This document shows positions 45,021 to 53,148 of a DNA stretch of 64,000 bases, in pieces. Made by a program: the position numbers and the translations under genes. The stretch's first letter is position 1. Every line of letters starts with the position of its first letter. The DNA comes from Proteus hauseri ATCC 700826 (GTDB taxonomy: Bacteria > Pseudomonadota > Gammaproteobacteria > Enterobacterales > Enterobacteriaceae): contig NZ_LXEV01000022.1 of the NCBI RefSeq assembly GCF_001654965.1, positions 62,001 to 126,000 of the forward strand, given 5' to 3'. The notes beneath the pieces were generated by a model. It made no database searches, was not told the origin of the DNA, and saw only the letters and a program-made list of their open reading frames with translations.

Positions 45021-45926
45021 ATGAAAAAAATATTAATGACCTGTGTCTTGTGTTTTTTACCCTTTAGCTTAATGGCAAAAGACAATGAAAAAAATGAGCG
45101 TTGGGTTATTGCGGGTGGTTCTATTACCGAACTAATTTACGCTATGAATGCGGGTGATAAAGTTGTTGGTGTTGATGAGACGACCTCTTACCCAGAGCAC
45201 ACTAAATCTCTACCTCATATTGGTTACTGGAAACAACTTAGTACCGAGGGTATTTTGTCATTGCGCCCTACTACTTTTGTTACATGGGACGATGCTGAAC
45301 CTAAAATGGTATTACGTCAATTAACGCAGCATCAGGTTAATGTTATTTCACTACCTCGTACACCCGCCACATTTGAACTAATGCTCGAAAATATTCGTAC
45401 TTTAGCTAATTATCTTGATAAGCAGACTGAAGCGGAGGCGTTAATCGCCTCTTTACAAGCACGTTTAGCTGTGGTCGCTGAGAAGAATAAACAAGTGGAA
45501 CGTCCTGTTAAAGTGATATTTTTTCTCTCACCCGGTGGGGGTATCCCACAAGTTGCCGGTAAAACCAGTGTCGCCGATGCTATTTTGACTTTAGCCGGTG
45601 GTAATAATATTGCAATGCATGAGAACTATCGCATTTATAGTGCTGAAGCAATCATTGCCGCGGATCCTGAGGTCATTGTTATCACAACACAAAGCCAAAA
45701 AAACCACACTGGGAATTTACGTGCCGCAAATGGATTAGCTTCTGTGCCAGGTGTTTCGATGACTCAAGCATGGAAAAACCAACGTATTATCGAAATTGAT
45801 CAATCACTTATTTTAGGAATGGGCCCACGTATTGTGGATGCGGTTGAATTATTGCATCAGCAGTTTTATCCAACAGCCTCAGAAAATAATGAAAATAATG
45901 AAAATAATGAAAATAATGCAAAGTAA
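45021..45926 (+). CDS. hmuT: Periplasmic heme-binding protein (HmuT/ChuT type)
   Basis: The protein has 301 residues from the ATG at 45021, two bases after the receptor stop; an upstream ATG at 45006 overlaps the receptor and would spoil the signal peptide (KKILMTCVLCFLPFSLMA). It has the class III binding-protein fold: 'WVIAGGSITELIYAMNAGDK', 'GVDETTSYPEHTKSLPHIGY', 'FLSPGGGIPQVAGKTSVADA'. It should carry heme to an ABC permease, but no hmuU or hmuV is present in this operon. The C-terminus is a repeated Glu-Asn-Asn tail encoded by a 9-bp tandem repeat. Confidence 0.85.
   Translation: MKKILMTCVLCFLPFSLMAKDNEKNERWVIAGGSITELIYAMNAGDKVVGVDETTSYPEHTKSLPHIGYWKQLSTEGILSLRPTTFVTWDDAEPKMVLRQLTQHQVNVISLPRTPATFELMLENIRTLANYLDKQTEAEALIASLQARLAVVAEKNKQVERPVKVIFFLSPGGGIPQVAGKTSVADAILTLAGGNNIAMHENYRIYSAEAIIAADPEVIVITTQSQKNHTGNLRAANGLASVPGVSMTQAWKNQRIIEIDQSLILGMGPRIVDAVELLHQQFYPTASENNENNENNENNAK
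45882..45917 (+). repeat. Four tandem copies of GAAAATAAT in hmuT
   Basis: Four perfect 9-bp units encode a Glu-Asn-Asn repeat near the C-terminus of the heme-binding protein. Copy changes keep the reading frame, so tail length may vary between strains. Confidence 0.9.
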
Positions 45927-45941
45927 GGCAGGAATGATTTA

Positions 45942-47288
45942 ATGAAAGTAAATGTAGTTACACAATCAATAATTTCATCTTCTGAGATTGATTTTACGCC
46001 TCACTTTGCACTTGATGGCGATTCACCTTTTCGTGATCGCCATGCAACAATGCCGTGGCGAGGATCTGCACCCATCGCGAAAGAAGATCAGCAAACGACT
46101 TGGCAAGCATTATTAAATAGCAAAACGCCAGCGTGTAAAAGACTGCTTTATATTCACATTCCTTTTTGTGCAACTCATTGTACTTTTTGTGGTTTTTATC
46201 AGAATAATTATTATGAAGAGGCTTGTGCGCGCTATACTGACGCATTATTACGTGAGATATCGGCTGAAGCTGATAGCTTACTTTATCAATCAGCACCAAT
46301 ACATGCTGTTTACTTTGGTGGTGGTACCCCTTCTGCTTTATCTGCCAAAGATCTTTTTCGCGTTATCACTCATTTGCGTCAATCGCTTCCTTTAGCGCCT
46401 GATTGTGAAATTACAATAGAAGGTCGTGTATTAAACTTTGACGATAATCGTATCGATGCTTGCTTAGATGCAGGCGCTAATCGATTTTCTATTGGTATTC
46501 AAACCTTTAATAGCAAAATTCGTAAACGTATGGCTCGTACTTCAACAGGTACTGAAGCTATTAAGTTTATGAAAGGATTATGCCAACGAGATAGAGCTGC
46601 TGTTGTATGTGATTTGTTATTTGGTTTGCCGAATCAAAATGCAACAAATTGGGCTGAAGATTTAGAAATAGCTAACGATATTGGTTTAGATGGTGTTGAT
46701 CTTTATGCGCTTAATTTATTGCCTAACACGCCATTAGGTAAAGCAGTAGAAAATCAACGCATCACTGTGCCATCGCCAACCCAACGCCGTGATCTTTATC
46801 TGCAAGGTTGCGATTTTATGGAAAACGTTGGTTGGCGCCAAATAAGTAATAGCCATTGGGCAAGAACAACCCGCGAGCGCAATCTATATAATTTATTAAT
46901 TAAACAAGGCGCAGATTGTCTTGCATTTGGCTCTGGTGCGGGGGGCTCTGTTAACGGTTATTCATGGATGATAGATCGCTCATTAGATAGTTATTACCAG
47001 AAAATTTCAGATAACCAAAAACCATTGATGATGATGAGCAAAACCACAGACAGCGGTTTTCGTTGGCGTCATGAATTACAAGCGGGCATTGAGTCTGGTC
47101 GCGTTGATTTAGCCAGACTTAGTCCACAGGCTACGCTGCTCTCTCCTTTATTAAGTCAATGGTATCAAGCGGGTCTTGTTGAAGACGATTTCCTTTGTAT
47201 GAAACTCACCAACGAAGGTCGGTTTTGGGCAAGTAATTTATTGACTTCATTACAACAACTTATTTTGCAATTAAACACACCTCGATAG
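45942..47288 (+). CDS. hutW: HutW/ChuW anaerobic heme-opening radical SAM enzyme
   Basis: This 448-residue radical SAM protein is related to coproporphyrinogen dehydrogenase/HemW. The [4Fe-4S] motif is Cys76-x3-Cys80-x2-Cys83 in 'IPFCATHCTFCGFYQN', and the SAM motif is 'YFGGGTPSALS'. 'IEGRVLNFDDNRIDACLDAG' and 'GLDGVDLYALNLLPNTPLGK' are typical of the ChuW/HutW branch, which methylates and opens the heme ring without oxygen, releasing iron. It lies between the heme-binding protein and HutX, and the operon has an FNR box. Confidence 0.93.
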   Translation: MKVNVVTQSIISSSEIDFTPHFALDGDSPFRDRHATMPWRGSAPIAKEDQQTTWQALLNSKTPACKRLLYIHIPFCATHCTFCGFYQNNYYEEACARYTDALLREISAEADSLLYQSAPIHAVYFGGGTPSALSAKDLFRVITHLRQSLPLAPDCEITIEGRVLNFDDNRIDACLDAGANRFSIGIQTFNSKIRKRMARTSTGTEAIKFMKGLCQRDRAAVVCDLLFGLPNQNATNWAEDLEIANDIGLDGVDLYALNLLPNTPLGKAVENQRITVPSPTQRRDLYLQGCDFMENVGWRQISNSHWARTTRERNLYNLLIKQGADCLAFGSGAGGSVNGYSWMIDRSLDSYYQKISDNQKPLMMMSKTTDSGFRWRHELQAGIESGRVDLARLSPQATLLSPLLSQWYQAGLVEDDFLCMKLTNEGRFWASNLLTSLQQLILQLNTPR

Positions 47289-47348
47289 TGTGTGGTAACG
47301 CTTTAATTATTATATAAACCGACTAAATAAAAAATGGGAATAATAACC

Positions 47349-47837
47349 ATGAATACAGAATTACAACAATTTTTAATTACTGAACCTGATGGAACCCTAG
47401 AAACTATTGCCACACAGTTTAATACCAGCTTATTAGAGGTTGTGAGACATTTACCCTTACGCTCAGTGATGAGTGGCACACAATTCGATACAGTATGGGA
47501 TAATGTTATGCGGTGGGGAAATGTGACAACATTAGTACATACACAAGACGTTATATTAGAGTTTAGTGGTGAATTACCAAGTGGTTTTCATCGTCATGGC
47601 TATTTTAATTTGCGTGGCAAAAAAGGCATGACTGGGCATATTAAAGCCGAAAATTGTCAATATATTGCAATGGTTGAACGTAAATTTATGGGGATGGATA
47701 CCGCTTCGATTCTGTTTTTTAATCAAGCAGGTGCTGCTATGTTTAAGATTTTTTTAGGGCGTGATGAACATAGACAACTATTACCTGAGCAATTATCCGC
47801 TTTTCGTCAGTTAGCAAAACAATTAAGCGAGGAATAA
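47349..47837 (+). CDS. hutX: HutX/ChuX intracellular heme carrier
   Basis: The protein has 162 residues from the ATG at 47349, preferred over one at 47334 because the latter lies in the likely ribosome site (ATGGGA). 'TIATQFNTSLLEVVRHLPLR', 'NVTTLVHTQDVILEFSGELP' and 'FHRHGYFNLRGKKGMTGHIK' are typical of ChuX/HutX, cytoplasmic dimeric proteins that bind heme and hand it to the degrading enzyme. It follows hutW by about 60 bases. Confidence 0.92.
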   Translation: MNTELQQFLITEPDGTLETIATQFNTSLLEVVRHLPLRSVMSGTQFDTVWDNVMRWGNVTTLVHTQDVILEFSGELPSGFHRHGYFNLRGKKGMTGHIKAENCQYIAMVERKFMGMDTASILFFNQAGAAMFKIFLGRDEHRQLLPEQLSAFRQLAKQLSEE

Positions 47838-47843
47838 AGTAAC

Positions 47844-48473
47844 GTGAAAACATGGGTTATTTTTGGTGCTGGTGGTCAAGGTGTTGGCTCACATATTGCT
47901 GATATCGGAATTGAACAGCAACGCCCTATTGTCGCTTTAGTTCGTCATGCAGCTGCTGCAAAACGGTTAACTGAAAAAGGCATCAAAACCGTTATTGGTG
48001 ATGCCACAGAAATTAATGCGGTTCAACAAGTACTAAAACTTGCAGGTAATGACGCGGATATTATTTCAACTATGGGTGGCGAAAATGATTACTTAGCTCA
48101 TAGAACAGTGATTGATACCGCAGAGTTAATGGGATTTAGCCGAATGTTAATGGTGTCTTCATTAGGATGTGGCGATAGCTGGACTGCATTATCAGATCGC
48201 GCCAAAGCAGCATTTGGCCAAGCGGTAAGAGAAAAATCGCTTGCTGAAGTATGGTTGCAAACGAGCCGTTTCGATTATGCGATAGTGCGCCCTGGTGGAT
48301 TACTCAATGGGGAAGAAACAGGAAAAGCACAGCTTTATCAATATGAAGAAATACATGGCTTGGTGAATCGTCGTGATGTTGCTCGACTAGTTGCCAAACT
48401 ATTAGATGCTGAATTATTAGATGATCAAGTCTATTCCGTCATTGAACCAGGCTTAGTACCGGCTAAAAAATAA
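47844..48473 (+). CDS. chuY: ChuY-like NAD(P)-binding reductase
   Basis: This 209-residue Rossmann protein of the atypical short-chain/NAD(P)H-binding group starts at a GTG, 6 bases after hutX, with GAGG upstream. The nucleotide-binding loop is 'WVIFGAGGQGVGSHIAD', followed by 'IVALVRHAAAAKRLTEKGIK', 'STMGGENDYLAHRTVIDTAE' and 'DYAIVRPGGLLNGEETG'. ChuY reduces anaerobilin, the toxic tetrapyrrole product of ChuW, which suits the last place in this heme operon. A stem-loop terminator follows. Confidence 0.85.
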   Translation: MKTWVIFGAGGQGVGSHIADIGIEQQRPIVALVRHAAAAKRLTEKGIKTVIGDATEINAVQQVLKLAGNDADIISTMGGENDYLAHRTVIDTAELMGFSRMLMVSSLGCGDSWTALSDRAKAAFGQAVREKSLAEVWLQTSRFDYAIVRPGGLLNGEETGKAQLYQYEEIHGLVNRRDVARLVAKLLDAELLDDQVYSVIEPGLVPAKK

Positions 48474-48510
48474 TATTTTAGAATACTAATATCACACTAA
48501 TAATATAAGA

Positions 48511-48545
48511 AAAGAGATAGCTTATTTGAGTTATCTCTTTTTCTT
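48511..48545 (+). terminator. Terminator of the heme operon
   Basis: AAAGAGATAG (48511-48520) pairs with TTATCTCTTT (48531-48540), with extra inner pairs, followed by T's. Confidence 0.8.
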
Positions 48546-48632
48546 ATTGTGATTTATTTTAGTTATTCATTTTATGATATATTTTTGTCCCGCAAATAAT
48601 TTCTTAGTAAGTCATTTATCACTTTGCTGTCT

Positions 48633-48669
48633 TAATGGGGGCAACTTGTGGCATAATGCCGCCCCATTA
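48633..48669. promoter_or_regulatory. Hairpin with promoter-like core upstream of ybiT
   Basis: TAATGGGG (48633-48640) pairs with CCCCATTA (48662-48669), and inside it GGCAT pairs with ATGCC. TGGCATAAT inside the element resembles an extended -10 promoter. The role is unclear. Confidence 0.4.
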
Positions 48670-48702
48670 CCTTTTGTCATTCACTAATAATGAGTATTCG
48701 TC

Positions 48703-50301
48703 TTGTTAATCAGCAATAATATCACTATGCAGTTTGGCTCTAAGCCACTGTTTGAAAACATTTCTGTCAAATTTGGTGGCGGAAACCGCTATGGTTTAAT
48801 CGGTGCTAACGGCAGCGGCAAATCAACTTTTATGAAAATTCTTGGTGGCGATTTAGTCCCAAGTAGCGGCAACGTATTTCTCGATCCTAATGAGCGCCTT
48901 GGTAAATTAAAACAAGACCAATTTGCTTATGAAGAATTCACGGTGCTTGATACTGTGATTATGGGACACACTGAACTGTGGGAAGTTAAACAAGAGCGCG
49001 AGCGCATTTATAACTTACCTGAAATGAGTGAAGAAGATGGTTTACGTGTCGCTGATCTTGAAGTTAAATTCGGCGAAATGGACGGATATACAGTTGAATC
49101 TCGTGCTGGTGAGTTACTGTTAAATGTTGGCATCCCGCTAGAACAACATAACGGCCCGATGAGTGAAGTCGCACCGGGTTGGAAATTACGTGTACTTTTG
49201 GCTCAAGCCCTGTTTGCTGATCCAGATATTCTGTTACTCGACGAACCAACGAACAACTTGGATATTGATACCATTCGTTGGCTTGAGCAAACATTGAATG
49301 AACGTAACAGTACCATGATCATTATTTCCCATGACCGTCACTTCCTGAATATGGTGTGTACGCATATGGCTGATCTTGATTACGGCGCATTAGCAGTTCA
49401 TCCAGGTAATTATGATGAATATATGTTTGCAGCGACTCAAGCGCGTGAGCGTTTATTAGCTGATAACGCCAAGAAAAAAGCACAAATTAACGAGTTACAA
49501 TCTTTTGTTAGCCGTTTTAGTGCTAATGCATCGAAATCGCGTCAGGCGACCTCTCGTGCCAAACAAATTGAAAAAATTCAATTAGCTGAAGTTAAAGCGT
49601 CTAGTCGTCAAAACCCATTTATTCGTTTTGATCAAGAGAAAAAATTATTCCGTAATGCGCTTGAAGTGGAAAACATCTCTAAAGGCTATGATGACAACGC
49701 CCCGCTGTTTAAAAACGTCAATATGATGCTGGAAGTGGGCGAAAAAGTTGCTATTTTAGGTAATAACGGTGTTGGTAAATCAACATTAATTAAAACCTTA
49801 GTTGGTGAATTGACGCCTGATACTGGTCGTTTAAAATGGTCTGAAAACTCAAATATTGGTTATTACGCTCAGGATCATGCTACTGATTTTGAAGTCGATA
49901 TGACTGTATTTGATTGGATGAGTTTATGGATGAAGCCAGAAGACGACGAACAATCCGTTCGTAGTGTGTTAGGTCGTTTACTATTTTCTCAAGATGATCT
50001 TAAAAAATCAGTCCAAGTATTATCTGGTGGTGAAAAAGGTAGAATGTTATTTGGTAAATTAATGATGCAAAAACCAAATATCTTAATTATGGATGAACCT
50101 ACTAACCACTTAGATATGGAATCAATTGAGTCATTAAATATGGCGCTAGAGCTATATCAAGGCACATTAGTTTTCGTTTCTCATGACCGTGAATTTGTCA
50201 GTTCACTTGCAAATCGTATTATTGAAATCACACCAGAAAAAGTAACTAATTTCCAAGGAACTTATGATGAGTTCTTAGCGAAAAAAGGTGTTGAGGCTTA
50301 A
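48703..50301 (+). CDS. ybiT: YbiT, ABC-F ATPase
   Basis: This 532-residue soluble protein has two ABC domains and no membrane segment. Walker A motifs are '[19 protein letters not shown]' and '[20 protein letters not shown]'; Walker B motifs are '[17 protein letters not shown]' and '[17 protein letters not shown]'. The linker carries '[20 protein letters not shown]'. It is nearly collinear with E. coli YbiT (530), an ABC-F translation factor acting on ribosomes. The start is an unusual TTG at 48703; E. coli also uses a non-ATG start as far as I recall. An ATG at 48690 is out of frame. Confidence 0.95.
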   Translation: MLISNNITMQFGSKPLFENISVKFGGGNRYGLIGANGSGKSTFMKILGGDLVPSSGNVFLDPNERLGKLKQDQFAYEEFTVLDTVIMGHTELWEVKQERERIYNLPEMSEEDGLRVADLEVKFGEMDGYTVESRAGELLLNVGIPLEQHNGPMSEVAPGWKLRVLLAQALFADPDILLLDEPTNNLDIDTIRWLEQTLNERNSTMIIISHDRHFLNMVCTHMADLDYGALAVHPGNYDEYMFAATQARERLLADNAKKKAQINELQSFVSRFSANASKSRQATSRAKQIEKIQLAEVKASSRQNPFIRFDQEKKLFRNALEVENISKGYDDNAPLFKNVNMMLEVGEKVAILGNNGVGKSTLIKTLVGELTPDTGRLKWSENSNIGYYAQDHATDFEVDMTVFDWMSLWMKPEDDEQSVRSVLGRLLFSQDDLKKSVQVLSGGEKGRMLFGKLMMQKPNILIMDEPTNHLDMESIESLNMALELYQGTLVFVSHDREFVSSLANRIIEITPEKVTNFQGTYDEFLAKKGVEA

Positions 50302-50334
50302 TCGCCCTGCTTATTAAAAGTAGATAAGATTAAT

Positions 50335-50368
50335 AAAAAAGGCTTAGTAAATTTACTAGGCCTTTTTT
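50335..50368. terminator. Terminator of ybiT
   Basis: AAAAAAGGC...AGTAAA pairs with TTTACT...GGCCTTTTTT, containing the palindrome AGTAAATTTACT (50346-50357). Usable in both directions. Confidence 0.85.
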
Positions 50369-50396
50369 TAAATTTGATAAATGAGTTTTTACATTC

Positions 50397-50648
50397 TTAT
50401 TTGGTTATAGATCTATCACTGGTTTGTTTTTTTGCGTTTTCATATAGTGAAAATGAACCTTCAGGCAGCTTATAGTCATCATTTTTTATATTGGCATCCT
50501 TAATTGAAATTTTACCATTAATTTCTTTTAATAATGCTTTATCTATAATATCAGTCTCTAACATTTTTTTCTTTTTCTTTTTCTTTTTTGAGTTTTTAAG
50601 CTTATTTACCAGAAAACTCTCAGGAGTTCCCACTTTATCTTTAATCAT
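50397..50648 (-). CDS. Hypothetical Lys-rich small protein, possibly a gene remnant
   Basis: The 83-residue frame contains a run of eight Lys and otherwise helical, polar sequence. It begins with 'MIKDKVGTPESFLVNKLKN' and has no signal or membrane segment. I recognise no family. An ATG-less open stretch on the same strand just upstream (50654-50758) reads 'GEFKNITNLFDLKIYKENKD', also protein-like, ending five bases before this start. The two may be pieces of one decayed gene, stranded between ybiT and the siderophore operon. Confidence 0.35.
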   Translation of the reverse strand: MIKDKVGTPESFLVNKLKNSKKKKKKKKMLETDIIDKALLKEINGKISIKDANIKNDDYKLPEGSFSLYENAKKQTSDRSITK

Positions 50649-50653
50649 ATTAA

Positions 50654-50758
50654 TTAAATAATTTTTGTATGTTTTTCTGATGCTTTAATTTCAATTTCAT
50701 CTTTATTTTCTTTATATATTTTTAAATCAAATAAATTAGTTATATTTTTAAATTCACC
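50654..50758 (-). pseudogene. ATG-less coding-like remnant
   Basis: A 34-codon open stretch without a start codon reads 'NLFDLKIYKENKDEIEIKAS' and ends just before the 83-residue frame. The composition is protein-like, but it could be chance in AT-rich DNA. Confidence 0.25.
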
Positions 50759-50851
50759 TTATTTACAATAAGTAATAAATAGATTGTTTAATATAAAATA
50801 TTGCTTATTTTTCTGATAATAATATTAAAAACGCATACTCCATCATTCACC

Positions 50852-50870
50852 AAATGAAAATGATTATTAT
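50852..50870. promoter_or_regulatory. Fur-like box upstream of the siderophore receptor
   Basis: AAATGAAAATGATTATTAT resembles the Fur consensus. It lies just before the TTGACT element of the receptor promoter, suiting iron repression. Confidence 0.6.
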
Positions 50871-50875
50871 TTATG

Positions 50876-50924
50876 TTGACTGACAGTCGGTCGTTGCTGT
50901 ATGTTACCGACCCTGAGTCAGTCA
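50876..50924. promoter_or_regulatory. TetR-type operator, near copy of the one at 58587
   Basis: TTGACTGACAGTCGGTCG (50876-50893) matches the operator at 58587-58604 at 16 of 18 positions and forms GACTGAC-A-GTCGGTC. A related inverted half follows (CGACC...GTCAGTCA, 50908-50924). TTGACT and TATGTT (50900-50905) could be -35 and -10, so binding would block the promoter. Confidence 0.55.
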
Positions 50925-50955
50925 TTATCAATTTTTCATTTTCGATGGAATTATC

Positions 50956-53139
50956 ATGTTGCTATTACCTGAAAATAATCATTGTCAAAACAAGCAATTT
51001 AAAAGTGGACATAACTACTACTCTATTGTTATTCCTACATTATTTACATTAACTGCCCTATCTCCTGTTTATGCAGAAACCACGGAAAAAATTGTGGTAA
51101 CTGCGGATAGCGGTAATGAAAATGAGTCATTACCTACCGGTTATATCGCTAAAAAGCAAACAACAGCGACTAAAAGCGATGCCACTTTATTAGAAACACC
51201 ACAAATGGTTTCAGTAGTTAATCGCGCTCAACTTGATAATTTACCTTCTGAATCTATTAGTCAGGCGTTGCGTTATAGCTCTGGCATTGTGAGTGAGAAG
51301 TTTGGCGCTTTTGGTAGTGGTATTGATTATTCCAAAATGCGTGGTTTCGATGCTGATTATTATCTTGATGGGTTAAGAATGCTGGGAAATAGCGGCATTT
51401 GGGCTCCACAAGTTGATAGTTGGAGCCTACAAAGTTTAGAAGCAGTGCATGGCCCTTCTTCTGCTTTATATGGTCAAGGTGGTGCTGGCGGTGTAATAAA
51501 TATGATATCACGTCGCCCTTCAGCCGAAACTCAGCACCAAATTCAGTTACAAGCTGGAAATAATAAAAATCATAGCGTCAAATTTGATACTACATCTGCA
51601 ATCGATGACGATGAAACTTGGCTATATCGTGTTTCAGGTTTGGCCCTTGAACAGGGATCGCAAATACCCTCTTCTCGCCAAACTCGTTTTCTTATTTCAC
51701 CAGCAATCACATGGAAACCTAATGATTCATTTAATTGGACGTTATTAGGTCAATACCAGAAAGAGCCGCGTCTGGGCTATTACAATACGCTGCCTGCTCA
51801 AGCGTTAGGATTGCGGCCTAACCCTAACGGTAAGGTTGATCCTAATCGAAATTATAATAATCAAAGTCATGATAATTCTCATCGAAAACAACAATCTGTA
51901 ACATCGTTACTTGAATATCAAATTAATCCTCAGTGGCAATTTAAACAAAATACCCGTTTTATGAAGGTAGATACTGAAATTAGCCGTGACTATACCCGCG
52001 GATTTCTACCAGGTGATCGTTTCTTGACTGCGGTATATCAAGAAGCACCAAGTAAATCAGAAACATGGGTAACAGATAATCAGTTAATTGGTAAGGTCGC
52101 TATGTGGGATATTGACCATACTTTAATGGCTGGATTTGATTATCAACATGGTTATATGACTAAAGATTGGTGGGGTTCTCAAACGGTGAGTTTTGACCCT
52201 TGGGCAGATAACCATAAGCCGGATTTCACGCCTTATCCAGTTTCACTCACATCTACAAAACAACAATTTGATCGATATGGCTACTATTTACAAGACCACC
52301 TACGTTGGCAACAATGGAATTTATTACTCAGTGGCCGTTACGATAGCGCTGATTTAGACACACATAATCAAATTTCAGATACGATACAAACCAGCCATAA
52401 CACAGCATGGAGCCATCGTGTTGGGCTAAGTTATCAATTTAATAATGGTTTTTCACCTTGGATAAGCACATCTGATAGTTTTGATCCGGTTCTAGGAACT
52501 GATGCTGATGGAAAAGCATTTATTCCTATGAAATCAAGACAATATGAAGCAGGTATTAAATATCAAGATCCACAAGCTGCTCACTTAGTGAGTGTTGCTG
52601 TTTATGAATTAACCCAAGAAAACGTAACCACTCATAACCCTAGAAATCCAGATTATTATCAACAATCAGGTGAAATTCGCTCGCGTGGTGTGGAGTTTGA
52701 AAGCAAATTAGCATTAACACCACAAGTTAATATGATGCTGAATTATGCTTATACGCACAATATTGTTACTTCAACCAGTGATCCAACGACATTAAATAAA
52801 CATCCTGTTCAAGTACCTGCTCATACAGGATCTGCATGGATAGATTACCGTTTTCGCCAGCCTTATTTTAATGGCGCGTTGTTAGGTGCTGGTGTGCGTT
52901 ATTTAGGCTCTACTTATGGTGACAATACCAATACGTTTAAAGTACCCGCAGTATGGTTAGGTGATGTCAGTTTCCGTTATCAATTAGCTGCAATTAATAG
53001 TGAATTACAAGGATTAGAATTAGGATTAACGGTAAGTAATTTAACCAATAAATCCTATGTTGCCAGTTGTACCAGCTCTACTTATTGCAGCGTTGGAACT
53101 GATCGAGTGGTGCTTGGTGTATTAAATTACTATTTTTAG
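50956..53139 (+). CDS. TonB-dependent siderophore receptor
   Basis: This 727-residue outer-membrane receptor has a signal region ending VYAET, a TonB box 'EKIVVTA', a plug with 'LLETPQMVSVVNRAQLDN', 'LRYSSGIVSEKFGAFGSGID' and 'LEAVHGPSSALYGQGGAGGV', and a 22-strand barrel with C-terminal Phe ('VLGVLNYYF'). It belongs to the FhuA/FpvA-type siderophore receptor group. The ligand is probably a hydroxamate or mixed siderophore, but this cannot be fixed by eye. A Fur-like box and a TetR-like operator precede it. It heads an operon with a binding protein and a SUMF1-fold protein. Confidence 0.88.
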   Translation: MLLLPENNHCQNKQFKSGHNYYSIVIPTLFTLTALSPVYAETTEKIVVTADSGNENESLPTGYIAKKQTTATKSDATLLETPQMVSVVNRAQLDNLPSESISQALRYSSGIVSEKFGAFGSGIDYSKMRGFDADYYLDGLRMLGNSGIWAPQVDSWSLQSLEAVHGPSSALYGQGGAGGVINMISRRPSAETQHQIQLQAGNNKNHSVKFDTTSAIDDDETWLYRVSGLALEQGSQIPSSRQTRFLISPAITWKPNDSFNWTLLGQYQKEPRLGYYNTLPAQALGLRPNPNGKVDPNRNYNNQSHDNSHRKQQSVTSLLEYQINPQWQFKQNTRFMKVDTEISRDYTRGFLPGDRFLTAVYQEAPSKSETWVTDNQLIGKVAMWDIDHTLMAGFDYQHGYMTKDWWGSQTVSFDPWADNHKPDFTPYPVSLTSTKQQFDRYGYYLQDHLRWQQWNLLLSGRYDSADLDTHNQISDTIQTSHNTAWSHRVGLSYQFNNGFSPWISTSDSFDPVLGTDADGKAFIPMKSRQYEAGIKYQDPQAAHLVSVAVYELTQENVTTHNPRNPDYYQQSGEIRSRGVEFESKLALTPQVNMMLNYAYTHNIVTSTSDPTTLNKHPVQVPAHTGSAWIDYRFRQPYFNGALLGAGVRYLGSTYGDNTNTFKVPAVWLGDVSFRYQLAAINSELQGLELGLTVSNLTNKSYVASCTSSTYCSVGTDRVVLGVLNYYF

Positions 53140-53148
53140 GATATGAAC

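Noticed and set aside
45994-46395. Open frames within hutW on both strands
   Set aside because: HutW is collinear with its family over the entire region; these are shadows.
42862-48473. Complete heme ABC importer
   Set aside because: No permease or ATPase gene could be found in the operon; only the binding protein is present.
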